Positions 52,587 through 61,359 of a stretch of DNA of 64,000 bases are shown here, in pieces (position 1 is the stretch's first letter; each line of letters starts with the position of its first letter). The stretch spans positions 294,012 through 358,011 of the forward strand of contig LBNX01000002.1 of NCBI GenBank assembly GCA_000989185.1, read 5' to 3'. A program made the translations under genes and the position numbers. The notes under the pieces were generated by a model. That model saw only the letters and a program-made list of their open reading frames with translations. It ran no database searches and was not told the DNA's origin. This DNA comes from a candidate division TM6 bacterium GW2011_GWF2_28_16 (GTDB lineage Bacteria; Babelota; Babeliae; Babelales; UASB340).

Positions 52587-54315
52587 AAAATTAAATTTAT
52601 TATTAACCAAAAGAGAAAAGAATTTTTTGGGTTTATTATTTATATTTTCTATATTAGTATCTTTTTTAGAGACTTTTAGTATTTCACTTGTAATGGTTTT
52701 TGCTTCTATCGCTACTAATTTTGATATTATATACACAAATAAATATTATAATTTTTTATATAATATTTTGGGTTGCACATCTTGTCCAAATTTTGTCGTT
52801 TTATTTGGTGTGTTATTAATATTATTTTATATTTTTAGAGCTTTTATTATTACAATTTTTACTTATGCATCAAATAGATTTTCTTATGGTAGATTTAGGC
52901 ATTTTGCTGTAAAGTTTTTTAATAATTATTTAAATTTTGAATATAAAGAATTTACTAGTAAAAATTCATCAAAATTAAGTAAAGTTATTATTAGTGATAG
53001 CTCAGACTTAACGCAAATTATAGATGCAATTTTACAAATATTTTCTGAAGGTTTAAATGTTGCTTTTATATATTTTGCGTTATTGTTTGTGCATTTTAAA
53101 TTAACTTTAGTTCTATCTTGTTTATTGATAATAAAAATTATTTTTATAGCTAAATTTTTTTCTAAGCGCATAAAAAAGGCAGGTAAAGAACGACATGAAT
53201 CAAGTGTTAATGTTTCAAAAACATTTGCAGATAGTTTTTGGAATTTTAAAATTATTAAATTATTTAATACTCAAAAAATAGTTAACAAAAAATTTGATAA
53301 AAATTGTTCAAATTTGGTTCGTGTAAATACTTTAAATGCAATATTACAAACTTTTCCAAGATTGATCTTAGAAACAGTAGGCTTTTCTAGTTTAATTGCT
53401 GTTATTGTTTATGTTGTTTATATGTATCATAATGCAACAGCTATTATACCATTAGTTTCGATGTATGCATTTGCATTTTATAGATTTTTGCCAGCGATCA
53501 ATAAAATTCTTGCTTCGTATAATAGATTAGTTTTTTTTAGGCATACATTAGATTCTGTTAATGAATATTTATTTATAGAACAAGAGAATTTAAGTGAAAA
53601 TAAAATAACTTTTAATAAAAATATAAAATTAAATAATTTAAGTTTTGAATATAATACTAAAAGCAAAATTTTAAATAATATTAATCTAGAAATAAATAAA
53701 AACGAAAAAGTTGCATTTGTAGGTGAAAGTGGAGCAGGCAAAAGTACTATAGCAGATATTATTATGGGTTTATATAAGCCTGTATCTGGGAGTATTTTTA
53801 TAGATGGTCAATTACTAGATAGTACTAATATAAAATCTTGGCGACAAAAAATTGGTTATATACCACAAAATATTTATTTATTTGATGGTACGGTAGCTGA
53901 TAATGTTGTTTTTGGCCGAGAATATAATGAAAATAAAATTATAGATGTTTTACAAAAAGCTAATATTTATAATTTTTTATTAACAAAAGAAGGTGTAAAT
54001 ACTTTAGTTGGTGATGGTGGTATTTTATTAAGTGGTGGCCAAAAACAGCGTATTGCAATTGCAAGAGCTTTATATAGTGACCCTGAAATTTTAATTTTAG
54101 ATGAAGCTACTTCGGCACTAGATAATCAAACAGAAGAGGCTATAATGCACGAAATTTATAATTTAAATACGAATAAAACTTTGATAATAATTGCGCATAG
54201 ATTAACTACAGTAGAAGGTTGTGATAAAATTTATAAAATAGAAAGCAGCAATATTAATTTGGTTAAAGATCTAGATAAATTTTATTTGCCTAATAAAAAT
54301 GAATATTTTATTTAA
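52570..54315 (+). CDS. ABC exporter, PglK/Wzk/MsbA-like lipid-linked glycan flippase
   Basis: It has 581 residues: a six-helix membrane domain (about 18-320) fused to one ATPase domain. The N-terminus (LNLLLTKREKNFLGLLFIFS..LETFSIS) resembles the PglK group. Walker A GESGAGKST is near 384, IGYIPQNIYLFDGTVADNV near 430, signature LSGGQKQRIAIARAL near 486, Walker B ILILDEATSALD near 506 and the switch His in IIIAHRLT. It works as a homodimer. Placed among GT4 enzymes and nucleotide-sugar genes, it is the only recognisable flippase in the window and could move the finished lipid-linked glycan across the inner membrane. A lipid A exporter role cannot be excluded. Confidence 0.88.
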   Translation: MISVIKKLNLLLTKREKNFLGLLFIFSILVSFLETFSISLVMVFASIATNFDIIYTNKYYNFLYNILGCTSCPNFVVLFGVLLILFYIFRAFIITIFTYASNRFSYGRFRHFAVKFFNNYLNFEYKEFTSKNSSKLSKVIISDSSDLTQIIDAILQIFSEGLNVAFIYFALLFVHFKLTLVLSCLLIIKIIFIAKFFSKRIKKAGKERHESSVNVSKTFADSFWNFKIIKLFNTQKIVNKKFDKNCSNLVRVNTLNAILQTFPRLILETVGFSSLIAVIVYVVYMYHNATAIIPLVSMYAFAFYRFLPAINKILASYNRLVFFRHTLDSVNEYLFIEQENLSENKITFNKNIKLNNLSFEYNTKSKILNNINLEINKNEKVAFVGESGAGKSTIADIIMGLYKPVSGSIFIDGQLLDSTNIKSWRQKIGYIPQNIYLFDGTVADNVVFGREYNENKIIDVLQKANIYNFLLTKEGVNTLVGDGGILLSGGQKQRIAIARALYSDPEILILDEATSALDNQTEEAIMHEIYNLNTNKTLIIIAHRLTTVEGCDKIYKIESSNINLVKDLDKFYLPNKNEYFI

Positions 54316-54327
54316 GAAAAAGTTCAA

Positions 54328-55359
54328 ATGAATATTAATTCTAAAATTTATATAGCAGGGCATACAGGTCTTGTTGGCTCAAATATTTTAAATAAATTAA
54401 AAAATTTGGGTTACAAAAATATTATTACGCGAGATTTTAAAGATTTAGATTTAATAAACCAACAAGCAGTAGAAGACTTTTTTGAAAAATATAAACCAGA
54501 ATATGTCTTTCTTGCTGCTGCAAGGGTTGGTGGTATCTGGGCAAATAATACTTATAAAGCAGAATTTATTTATGATAATTTAATAATTGCAGCAAATATA
54601 ATTCACGCAAGTTATAAATATGGCGTAAAAAAACTTTTAAATTTAGGATCATCTTGTATTTACCCCAAATTAGCACCACAGCCATTAAAAGAAGAATATT
54701 TGTTGTCTGGGTATTTAGAAGCTACTAATGAGCCATATGCAATAGCAAAAATAGCAGCAATAAAATTGTGTAGATATTATAACGAACAATATAATACAAA
54801 TTTTATTTCTGTAATGCCTACAAATTTGTATGGTCCTAATGATAATTTTAATTTAGAAACAGGGCATGTTTTGCCTGTATTAATACGTAAATTTTATTTA
54901 GCAAAATTATTACAAGAAAATAATCTTGATTTAATAAACAAAAATTTAAATTTAAATTTAAAAAATATAAAAGATATAGAAGTTGAACTTGCAAAATTTG
55001 GGATATATAAAAATAAAATAATATTGTGGGGCTCTGGCAATGTATATCGTGAATTTTTGCACGTAAGTGATCTGGTTGAAGCTTTAATTTTTTTAATGCA
55101 AAATTATGATTATAAAGATATAGGTGAGATTATAAATATTGGTACGGGAATAGATTTAACAATAAAAGATTTAGCTAATTTAATTAAAAATATCTCTGGA
55201 TTTGCCGGAGATATAGTTTTTGATAATATTAAACCAGATGGAACACCACAAAAATTATTGGATGTTTCAAGAATAAAAAGCTTAGGTTGGCAGCCAAAGA
55301 TTTTATTAAAATATGGAGTTAAACAAGTTTACGAGAGTTATATAAATTTATGGGAATAA
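54328..55359 (+). CDS. fcl: GDP-L-fucose synthase
   Basis: Epimerises and reduces GDP-4-keto-6-deoxymannose (from gmd at 24559) to GDP-L-fucose with NADPH. It has 343 residues; usual length is about 320. GHTGLVGSN is at 11-19, DLDLINQQAVEDFF near 38, AAARVGGIWANNTYKAEFIYDNL near 69, GSSCIYPKLAPQP near 107, and the catalytic YAIAKIA near 137-143. VMPTNLYGPNDNF follows. The extra length is a Leu/Asn-rich, repeat-like insertion near residues 195-220 (LDLINKNLNLNLKNIKDIEVEL). An intergenic palindrome follows. Confidence 0.93.
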   Translation: MNINSKIYIAGHTGLVGSNILNKLKNLGYKNIITRDFKDLDLINQQAVEDFFEKYKPEYVFLAAARVGGIWANNTYKAEFIYDNLIIAANIIHASYKYGVKKLLNLGSSCIYPKLAPQPLKEEYLLSGYLEATNEPYAIAKIAAIKLCRYYNEQYNTNFISVMPTNLYGPNDNFNLETGHVLPVLIRKFYLAKLLQENNLDLINKNLNLNLKNIKDIEVELAKFGIYKNKIILWGSGNVYREFLHVSDLVEALIFLMQNYDYKDIGEIINIGTGIDLTIKDLANLIKNISGFAGDIVFDNIKPDGTPQKLLDVSRIKSLGWQPKILLKYGVKQVYESYINLWE

Positions 55360-55364
55360 TAACG

Positions 55365-55421
55365 CATCCTGCGTTTGCCTGCCCTTCGTAGCTCGCAGAG
55401 CGAAGTAGGGTTTCAGGATCT
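55365..55421 (+). repeat. Long-form palindromic repeat between fcl and a membrane protein gene
   Basis: Outer parts GCATCCTG and TTTCAGGATC enclose CCCTTCGTAGCTCGCAGAG..CGAAGTAGGG, whose CTTCG/CGAAG arms form an inner hairpin. It is very G+C-rich for the window. It creates a false upstream extension of the next reading frame (from 55375). Confidence 0.75.
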
Positions 55422-55443
55422 ATATTACTGGAGCAATAATTTT

Positions 55444-56118
55444 ATGAAAATAAACAAAAAATACTTAAATCTAATTATAGTGTTAATATTTACTATTTTA
55501 TTATCTTTAATAAAAATTAGTTTTATATCAGGATCGCATAAATTATTTTTTTCTGGTATAAATTTTGCTTTGCCAGTAATAGGCAATTTTTTTGGAGCAT
55601 TTTCTGGGGTTATAGTTTTCGCATTTTTGCTATTTAAAAAGCTAACAGTTGGTGGCGCTTTAACATTGGGCATGCCAACACTTTTTGCAACTGTTTATAT
55701 TTCTTTAATTAATAATAAAAAAAATAATTTAAATAAATTATATATATTTTTATTAAGCGTAATTTTGCCATTATCGTGTATGATAATTTTTAGCTTAAAT
55801 CCTGTTGGTAACCAAGCATTTATATATTCTTTTTATTGGTTTATTCCTGTAATTTTATATTTTGTTAATAAAAATAATTTATTTTTTGAATATTTAACAG
55901 CAACATTTATTGCGCATGCTATTGGTTCTATAATTTGGCTTTATACTGTGCCTATGACAGCTAGCCAATGGTTAGGTCTTGTACCAGTAGTTTTTGTTGA
56001 AAGATTAGTTTTTGCATCTGGATTATATCTTGTTTTTATGTTCACATCATTAATAGAAGAGAGAGTTTTTAATGTATTCATTAAAAAAAATAATAAAAAA
56101 ATTTTTATTAAGAATTAG
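55444..56118 (+). CDS. Polytopic membrane protein of unknown function
   Basis: It has 224 residues and about six or seven membrane helices. The ATG at 55444 is chosen because GGAG lies 10 nt upstream and the longer frame runs through the palindrome. Conserved-looking elements are SGINFALPVIGNFFGAFSGV near 32-51, VGGALTLGMPTLFATV near 62, NPVGNQAF near 107 and FIAHAIGSIIWLYTVPM near 146. The size and small-residue-rich helices recall substrate-binding (S) subunits of ECF transporters, but I cannot confirm that. The last 47 nt overlap the next gene. Confidence 0.65.
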   Translation: MKINKKYLNLIIVLIFTILLSLIKISFISGSHKLFFSGINFALPVIGNFFGAFSGVIVFAFLLFKKLTVGGALTLGMPTLFATVYISLINNKKNNLNKLYIFLLSVILPLSCMIIFSLNPVGNQAFIYSFYWFIPVILYFVNKNNLFFEYLTATFIAHAIGSIIWLYTVPMTASQWLGLVPVVFVERLVFASGLYLVFMFTSLIEERVFNVFIKKNNKKIFIKN

Positions 56119-56824
56119 TCCCAGCTGGCGAAGTGAAAATGTCATATTACAAAATAACAGATATTTAAGAGAAATTCTTTTTGCATCTGTTTTTAATGAT
56201 AGTATTAGAAATGTTGATTGGATTAAAAAGAATACGTTTTCGCCTTCTGGAGCAAGTGTAAATTATTCATTTTTATATATTTTATTTAAAATACTCGATT
56301 TTGTTAGACCTAAAAATATATTAGAGTTGGGCATGGGGGAGTCTTCAAAATTATTGTTTCAATATGCTTATGCAAACAAAGACAGTAGATTATATTGTGT
56401 TGATGATAATAAATTTTGGATGGATAAAGTAAAAGAAGAAAATAAAGATTTTAATAATGATAATATAAATAGTTTATTGTTAAATTTAAAAGAAAAAAAT
56501 ATTAATAATTTTAAGATAAAAGCCTATGATAAATTAATAGAAAATTTAAATGACTTAAAATTTAATTTAATATTAATAGATGGACCATGTGGTAATTCAA
56601 GATATTCAAGATTTGGAGCTTTAGAGTTAATAACAAATAATTTAGCTCAAGATTTTGTAATAATTGTTGATGATTATGATAGAAAAGGTGAGCAAGATTT
56701 AGCTGAAGCTATAATTTTAAAATTAAATGAACTGAAAATAAATTATGAATATTGTGTGTATCGTGGTATAAAATTTCAAGCTATTATTTATTCAAAAAAG
56801 TTTAATTATTTGGAAACTTTATAA
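56072..56824 (+). CDS. SAM-dependent methyltransferase-like protein
   Basis: It has 250 residues. After a basic N-terminal segment, a Rossmann-like methyltransferase core begins at ILELGMGESSKLLFQYA near 88, with LYCVDDNKFWMDKV near 110, FNLILIDGPCGNSRYSRFG near 167 and FVIIVDDYDRKGEQ near 196. The LIDGP and DDY elements resemble the class I fold with a possible metal site. Substrate unknown, probably glycan-related by context. It overlaps the preceding membrane-protein gene and is followed 4 nt later by a GT2-like gene. Confidence 0.65.
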   Translation: MYSLKKIIKKFLLRISPSWRSENVILQNNRYLREILFASVFNDSIRNVDWIKKNTFSPSGASVNYSFLYILFKILDFVRPKNILELGMGESSKLLFQYAYANKDSRLYCVDDNKFWMDKVKEENKDFNNDNINSLLLNLKEKNINNFKIKAYDKLIENLNDLKFNLILIDGPCGNSRYSRFGALELITNNLAQDFVIIVDDYDRKGEQDLAEAIILKLNELKINYEYCVYRGIKFQAIIYSKKFNYLETL

Positions 56825-56828
56825 TTAT

Positions 56829-57788
56829 ATGTTAAAGAGCAATGTTTTATTTAAAACGCCGGTTTTATTTATTATTTTTAATAGACCAGATGTTACTCAA
56901 ATAGTTTTTGATCAAATAAAAAAAATAAAACCTAAATATTTATTTGTTGCAGCTGATGGACCTAGAGTAAATAATATTGATGATTTAGCAAAATGTGAGA
57001 AAACGAGAGCAATAATAAATCAAATAGATTGGGATTGCGAATTAAAAACATTGTTTCGTGATAAAAATTTAGGTTGTGGTTTGGGGGTTAGTAGTGCTAT
57101 TACTTGGTTTTTTGATAATGTTGAACAGGGTATAATTTTAGAAGATGATTGTGTTCCAGATTTAACATTTTTTGATTTTGCAGAATTAATGTTAGAAAAA
57201 TATAAATATAATAATAAAGTTAAAATGATCTCTGGGACTAATTATTTATTTAATAAAATCAAAAGAACTGAATCTTATTATTTTTCTAAATATTATTCCA
57301 TATGGGGTTGGGCAACATGGAAAAGGGCTTGGCGTGATTTTGATTTTAATTTAACAAATTGGCCCGAAATAAAAAATAGCAATTACTTGAAAAATAGTTT
57401 TAATTTTAAAAGAGATAAATTAACTAAATTTTGGTCTAATAATTTTGATGCTGTTTATGATAAAAAAATAGACTGTTGGGGCTATCAGTGGTTTTACGCT
57501 TGCTTATTAAGTGATGGTGTAACACTGGTTCCTGTTAATAATCTTGTTTCTAATATTGGCAATATAGGTGCTCATGGATCTGGAGGTAGTCCATTTTTAA
57601 GGATGCCAATAAAAAAAACAGATATACAATTAATAATAGACCCAAAAAATATTGTTGCTGATGATGCTTTAGATAAATTAACATATAAAAATATAGGCCT
57701 TTTTAAATATAATTTATTTAAAAAAATATGGAGATTTAGATTTGCAGTTTTTAAGACAATTAAAAAAATGGTATTTATACAAAAGTAA
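56829..57788 (+). CDS. GT2-like glycosyltransferase (HlpA-type nucleotide-diphospho-sugar transferase)
   Basis: It has 319 residues. VLFIIFNRPDVTQIVFDQI near 12 is the typical opening. FVAADGPRVNN near 39, LFRDKNLGCGLGVSSAITWFF near 75, and the acidic EDDCVPD near 101 (DXD-like site) follow. YYSIWGWATWKRAWRDFDF near 155 and GSGGSPF near 255 match the group of GT-A-fold proteins sometimes annotated as hemolytic protein HlpA-like. Probably a soluble sugar transferase. The last 47 nt overlap the next gene. Confidence 0.8.
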   Translation: MLKSNVLFKTPVLFIIFNRPDVTQIVFDQIKKIKPKYLFVAADGPRVNNIDDLAKCEKTRAIINQIDWDCELKTLFRDKNLGCGLGVSSAITWFFDNVEQGIILEDDCVPDLTFFDFAELMLEKYKYNNKVKMISGTNYLFNKIKRTESYYFSKYYSIWGWATWKRAWRDFDFNLTNWPEIKNSNYLKNSFNFKRDKLTKFWSNNFDAVYDKKIDCWGYQWFYACLLSDGVTLVPVNNLVSNIGNIGAHGSGGSPFLRMPIKKTDIQLIIDPKNIVADDALDKLTYKNIGLFKYNLFKKIWRFRFAVFKTIKKMVFIQK

Positions 57789-58941
57789 AAATTATCCAGT
57801 TATATTAAGTCCTAAAGTAAAATCTAAAGGTAGTGTTTTATTAAGCTATTTATCAAAATCATTAGAAATAATGGACGAAAAAAATATTTATTTTAATGAT
57901 CATTCCAATAAGTGGGAATGTAGGCAAATAGCAAAAATATTTACTGATTTTGGTTATACAGTTGAAGCAATAAATTTTGATGATTTTAAATTTATACCAC
58001 AAAAAAAATATGATGTTGTTTTTGATATTCATTATAATTTACAAAGGTTTATGCCGTTTTTAGATAAAAACACAATTAAAATTCTTCATATTACAGGTAG
58101 TTATCCAAGATTTTCAGTAAATGCAGAATTAGAACGGGTTGATGATCTTGAATTAAGAAGACATTTTTTTATTTCACCAAAGCGAATTGTAGATGTCGAA
58201 CTTTTTGATAGATCCTTAAAATTTGCAGATTATTGTTCTTTAATCGGCAATGATATTACTTTAAACACTTTTCCTACAAATTATATTAATAAGATTACAA
58301 AAATTCCAGTTTCATCATCTAGACTTAATTTTATAAAAAACAAACAAAAATTTGTTCCAGAAAAAAGAGAATTCTTGTGGTTTTTTGGAGGCGGTGCTGT
58401 TCATAAGGGTTTGGACAGAGTTCTGGATGTTTTTTCTAAAAATCATGATTTAATATTAAATATTGTTGGTGGAATTATTAATGAAGCTGATTTTTGTATG
58501 CTTTATAGTAAAGAATTATTTGATTCACCAAATATTAGATATCATGGTTTTTTACATCCATCTGATGAAAAATTTATAGATATTATTAGTAATTGTTTTT
58601 GTTTTATTGCGCCGTCTTGTAGTGAAGGTATTTCTCCATCGGTAACTACTCTTATGCAAATAGGTTTATATCCCATAGTTTCCAAAAATACAGGAGTAGA
58701 TTTGCCTTTAAATTGTGGTTATTTTTTAGAAGATTCATCTGTTGAAGAAATAGAAAAAGTTGTTTATGAAGTTTATAATTTATCTAATCAAAAGCTAGAA
58801 GATGAGATTTTTAAAATACAGGAATTTGCATTAAGAGAATATTCAAGAAAAAATTTTACATTTAATATAACTAATTTTTTAGAAAAAATTTTGCAAAACA
58901 ATGAAAGGATATATGCAAATAGAATATATGAAAAAGAGTAG
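57742..58941 (+). CDS. Glycosyltransferase (GT4/GT1-like, GT-B fold)
   Basis: It has 399 residues. The TTG start at 57742 is supported by GGAG 8 nt upstream. The N-terminal domain has GSVLLSYLSKSLEIMDEKNIYF near 30 and YDVVFDIHYNLQRFMPFLD near 89. ILHITGSYPRFSVNAE resembles a group of GT-B proteins in capsule loci. The donor domain begins FLWFFGGGAVHKGLDRVLDVF near 213, then FLHPSDEKFIDIISNC near 272 and IAPSCSEGISPSVTTLMQIGLYPI near 291. The EAM motif is replaced by LMQ, so this is an atypical member. It overlaps genes on both sides. Confidence 0.75.
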   Translation: MQFLRQLKKWYLYKSKNYPVILSPKVKSKGSVLLSYLSKSLEIMDEKNIYFNDHSNKWECRQIAKIFTDFGYTVEAINFDDFKFIPQKKYDVVFDIHYNLQRFMPFLDKNTIKILHITGSYPRFSVNAELERVDDLELRRHFFISPKRIVDVELFDRSLKFADYCSLIGNDITLNTFPTNYINKITKIPVSSSRLNFIKNKQKFVPEKREFLWFFGGGAVHKGLDRVLDVFSKNHDLILNIVGGIINEADFCMLYSKELFDSPNIRYHGFLHPSDEKFIDIISNCFCFIAPSCSEGISPSVTTLMQIGLYPIVSKNTGVDLPLNCGYFLEDSSVEEIEKVVYEVYNLSNQKLEDEIFKIQEFALREYSRKNFTFNITNFLEKILQNNERIYANRIYEKE

Positions 58942-59737
58942 CACAGTTTTTGGCTGGGATAATAATGACTTCCAGGCTCTTTTAAAATCTTGTAAAAATG
59001 ATGAAGCTATTAAAATTACTTTAGAATATTTAAATAATAAAAATATAAAAATATTAGAAGCTGGTTGTGGGCTTGGCCGGGTTGTTAAGTATTTAAATGA
59101 TTTGGGTTATAAAAATGTATCTGGAATAGAAATTAATAAAGATTCTGTAAATTTTCTAAATAATAATTATCCAGAGTTAAATATAATTTATGGTGATATT
59201 TTAGACTTAAAATATAAAGATAATAGCTTTGATGTTGTTTTAAGTTATGGTGTTGTAGAGCATTTTTACGATGGGCCAGATAAGCCATTAAAGTCTCTTT
59301 ATAATGTATTATGTTCTGGAGGCATTGCAATTATTACTGTGCCTAGTTTTAATAAATTACGAAAAATTAAATATTATTTGAGGTTTTTAGATTTTAGAAA
59401 ATATAATTTTATAAGAAGAATATTTAAAAAAAATTTATTAAATAAAAATAAAAGTAATTTGGGATATTTTATAGAGCCTGAATATGGTAAATTTTTTGAA
59501 TATAGATTTACTAAAAAACAGTTTGAAGATATTTGTAAAAATGCAGGTTTTGAAATAGTTAAAAGTTTGCCTATTGCGCACGTTGATGGCTTTTATCACG
59601 AAGTTAGCAAAAACTTAGTTAAATTTAATAATTGGGAATTTAAAATAAGTATTGTTAGTAATTTTTTGAATAATTTTTTTAAAAAGATACCGTTTTTTCA
59701 TAATCATATGCATATGTGTATATTAAAAAAAAATTGA
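58901..59737 (+). CDS. Class I SAM-dependent methyltransferase
   Basis: It has 278 residues from ATG at 58901 (ATG codons at 58913 and 58928 are alternatives; AAAGG precedes 58913 more closely). SAM motif ILEAGCGLGRVVKYLNDLG near 50, GIEINKD near 73, FDVVLSYGVVEHFYDGPDKPLKSLYNVL near 110 (listed as a landmark) and GGIAIITVPSFNKLRKIKYY near 141. It overlaps the GT gene by 41 nt; its TGA overlaps the ATG of the next gene. Acceptor unknown. Confidence 0.82.
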   Translation: MKGYMQIEYMKKSSTVFGWDNNDFQALLKSCKNDEAIKITLEYLNNKNIKILEAGCGLGRVVKYLNDLGYKNVSGIEINKDSVNFLNNNYPELNIIYGDILDLKYKDNSFDVVLSYGVVEHFYDGPDKPLKSLYNVLCSGGIAIITVPSFNKLRKIKYYLRFLDFRKYNFIRRIFKKNLLNKNKSNLGYFIEPEYGKFFEYRFTKKQFEDICKNAGFEIVKSLPIAHVDGFYHEVSKNLVKFNNWEFKISIVSNFLNNFFKKIPFFHNHMHMCILKKN

Positions 59738-60972
59738 TGGGAAAAAAAATGGTTTGTAGAATATGTGGATGTGATAAATTAGAAAAATTTTTGGATTTGG
59801 GGTTTACACCTCCAGCTGATGATTTTTTAGTACCAGAAAGATTAAATAATAGCGAAACATATTATCCGTTAAGGGCATGTATATGTCCTTGTTGTTCTCT
59901 TGTTCAACTTGATTATGTAGTCGATCCAGAAATACTTTTTCAGGGTGAGTATCCTTATGAATCATCGACCACAAAGACAGGAGTAGCACATTATCATTTA
60001 TTTGCTAAACAAGTATGTTCTAGATTTAATTTATCAAACCATGATTTGGTGGTAGATCTTGGAAGTAATATTGGTGTTTTGTTGCAGGGATTTAAAAATG
60101 AAGGAATTAAAGTTTTGGGAGTTGATCCTGCAAAAAATATAGCAAAAAAAGCAAATGAATTAGGAATAGAAACCATTCCTGATTTTTTCACAGAAAATGT
60201 TGTGAAAAATATAATTGCACAAAAAGGTCAGGCCAAAGTTATAACAGGAACAAATGTTATTGCTCATATAAATGATTTGCACGCATTATTAAGAGCAATT
60301 GATGCTCTTTTAATTGATGATGGTGTTTTTATTTTTGAGGCACCATATCTTGTAGATTTAATAGAAAATTTTGAATTTGACACTATTTATCATGAACATC
60401 TTTCTTACTTATCTTTAAAACCATTAAAATTTTTATTTGATAAATATGGTTTTGAAATATTTGATGTTGAAAAAAAGAGTATTCATGGCGGTACTTTAAG
60501 ATACTTTATTGCTCGAAAGGGTAAATATAATATTTCTAAAAATGTTGACGATTTTTGTAGCTTAGAAAAAGAAAAAAAAATATATAATTTAGAAACTTTA
60601 AAAAAATTTGCTGATCAAGTTAGTCAAAATAGAGATGATCTTGTTTGGTTATTAAAATCAATAAAAAGGGATGGCAAATCTATTGCTGGTGTAAGTGCTC
60701 CTGCAAAAGGAATGACATTGTTAAATTATTGTAAAATAGGTAACGAGACATTAGATTTTATTACAGAAAAAAATTCAATGAAAATAGGTAAATATACGCC
60801 AGGTACACATATATTTATTTTATCAGATAATGAATTAATAAAACGTAAACCAGATTATGTATTATTATTGGCATGGAATTTTGCAGATGAGATAATTGAT
60901 AATTTAAAAGAATATAAAAAAAATGGTGGTAAATTTATTATACCAGTTCCAAAACCATTTATTGTGGAGTAA
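59737..60972 (+). CDS. Zinc-binding sugar C-methyltransferase (TylC/NovU-like)
   Basis: It has 411 residues from the ATG at 59737 (TGATG overlap); ATG at 59749 with GGGA upstream is equally possible. The N-terminal zinc site has CRICGC near 6 and CICPCCSLVQLDY near 51. The SAM domain has VVDLGSNIGVLLQGF near 103, GVDPAKNIAKKA, TGTNVIAHINDLHAL near 169 and YHEHLSYLSL near 217. The C-terminal domain has IHGGTLRYFI near 247 and AGVSAPAKGMTLLNY near 316. This three-part layout is that of C-methyltransferases acting on 4-keto-6-deoxy nucleotide sugars. GDP-4-keto-6-deoxymannose from gmd is a possible substrate. Confidence 0.87.
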   Translation: MGKKMVCRICGCDKLEKFLDLGFTPPADDFLVPERLNNSETYYPLRACICPCCSLVQLDYVVDPEILFQGEYPYESSTTKTGVAHYHLFAKQVCSRFNLSNHDLVVDLGSNIGVLLQGFKNEGIKVLGVDPAKNIAKKANELGIETIPDFFTENVVKNIIAQKGQAKVITGTNVIAHINDLHALLRAIDALLIDDGVFIFEAPYLVDLIENFEFDTIYHEHLSYLSLKPLKFLFDKYGFEIFDVEKKSIHGGTLRYFIARKGKYNISKNVDDFCSLEKEKKIYNLETLKKFADQVSQNRDDLVWLLKSIKRDGKSIAGVSAPAKGMTLLNYCKIGNETLDFITEKNSMKIGKYTPGTHIFILSDNELIKRKPDYVLLLAWNFADEIIDNLKEYKKNGGKFIIPVPKPFIVE

Positions 60973-60975
60973 ATA

Positions 60976-61359
60976 ATGAAAATTGTTCATAGAGAATATG
61001 CATTTGAAGATAATAGAGGTCAAATTTTAGATATTTTAGAAAATGAAGCGATTGACTCTGTAACTCTGATAAATTCAAAAAAAGGGGCAATAAGAGGTGA
61101 TCATTATCATAAAGAGACGACACAGTATGTATTTATTTTAAATGGTGAATTGGAGCTTTTGACGCAGGCTGGAGAGGATGCTTTGGAAAAAGCTATTCTT
61201 AAAAAAGGTGATTTGGCTGTTACTGGTCCTATGGAAAAACATGCAATGAAAGCGTTACAAGATTCAGAATTTTTAGTTTTAACTCGTGGCCCAAGGGGTG
61301 GTAAAAATTATGAAAATGATACATATAAATTAAAAAATAGCTTATATAAAAATTTATGA
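60976..61359 (+). CDS. Cupin-fold sugar-processing protein
   Basis: It has 127 residues and a single cupin barrel. NRGQILDILEN near 14, IRGDHYHKETTQYVFILNGELELL near 38-61 (His-rich metal or active-site strand) and KKGDLAVTGPMEKHAMKAL near 75 are the two cupin motifs. RmlC/WxcM-like cupins in sugar loci act as epimerases or ketoisomerases, but the short length and lack of a clear RmlC signature leave the reaction open. GTGGAG precedes the ATG. It is tied to the aminotransferase gene by an ATGA overlap, so a joint step on a keto-sugar is likely. Confidence 0.75.
   Translation: MKIVHREYAFEDNRGQILDILENEAIDSVTLINSKKGAIRGDHYHKETTQYVFILNGELELLTQAGEDALEKAILKKGDLAVTGPMEKHAMKALQDSEFLVLTRGPRGGKNYENDTYKLKNSLYKNL

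Noticed and set aside
55375..55443. N-terminal extension of the membrane protein gene
   Set aside because: The frame reads through the long palindrome and gives non-membrane sequence; GGAG and ATG at 55444 lead directly into the first helix.
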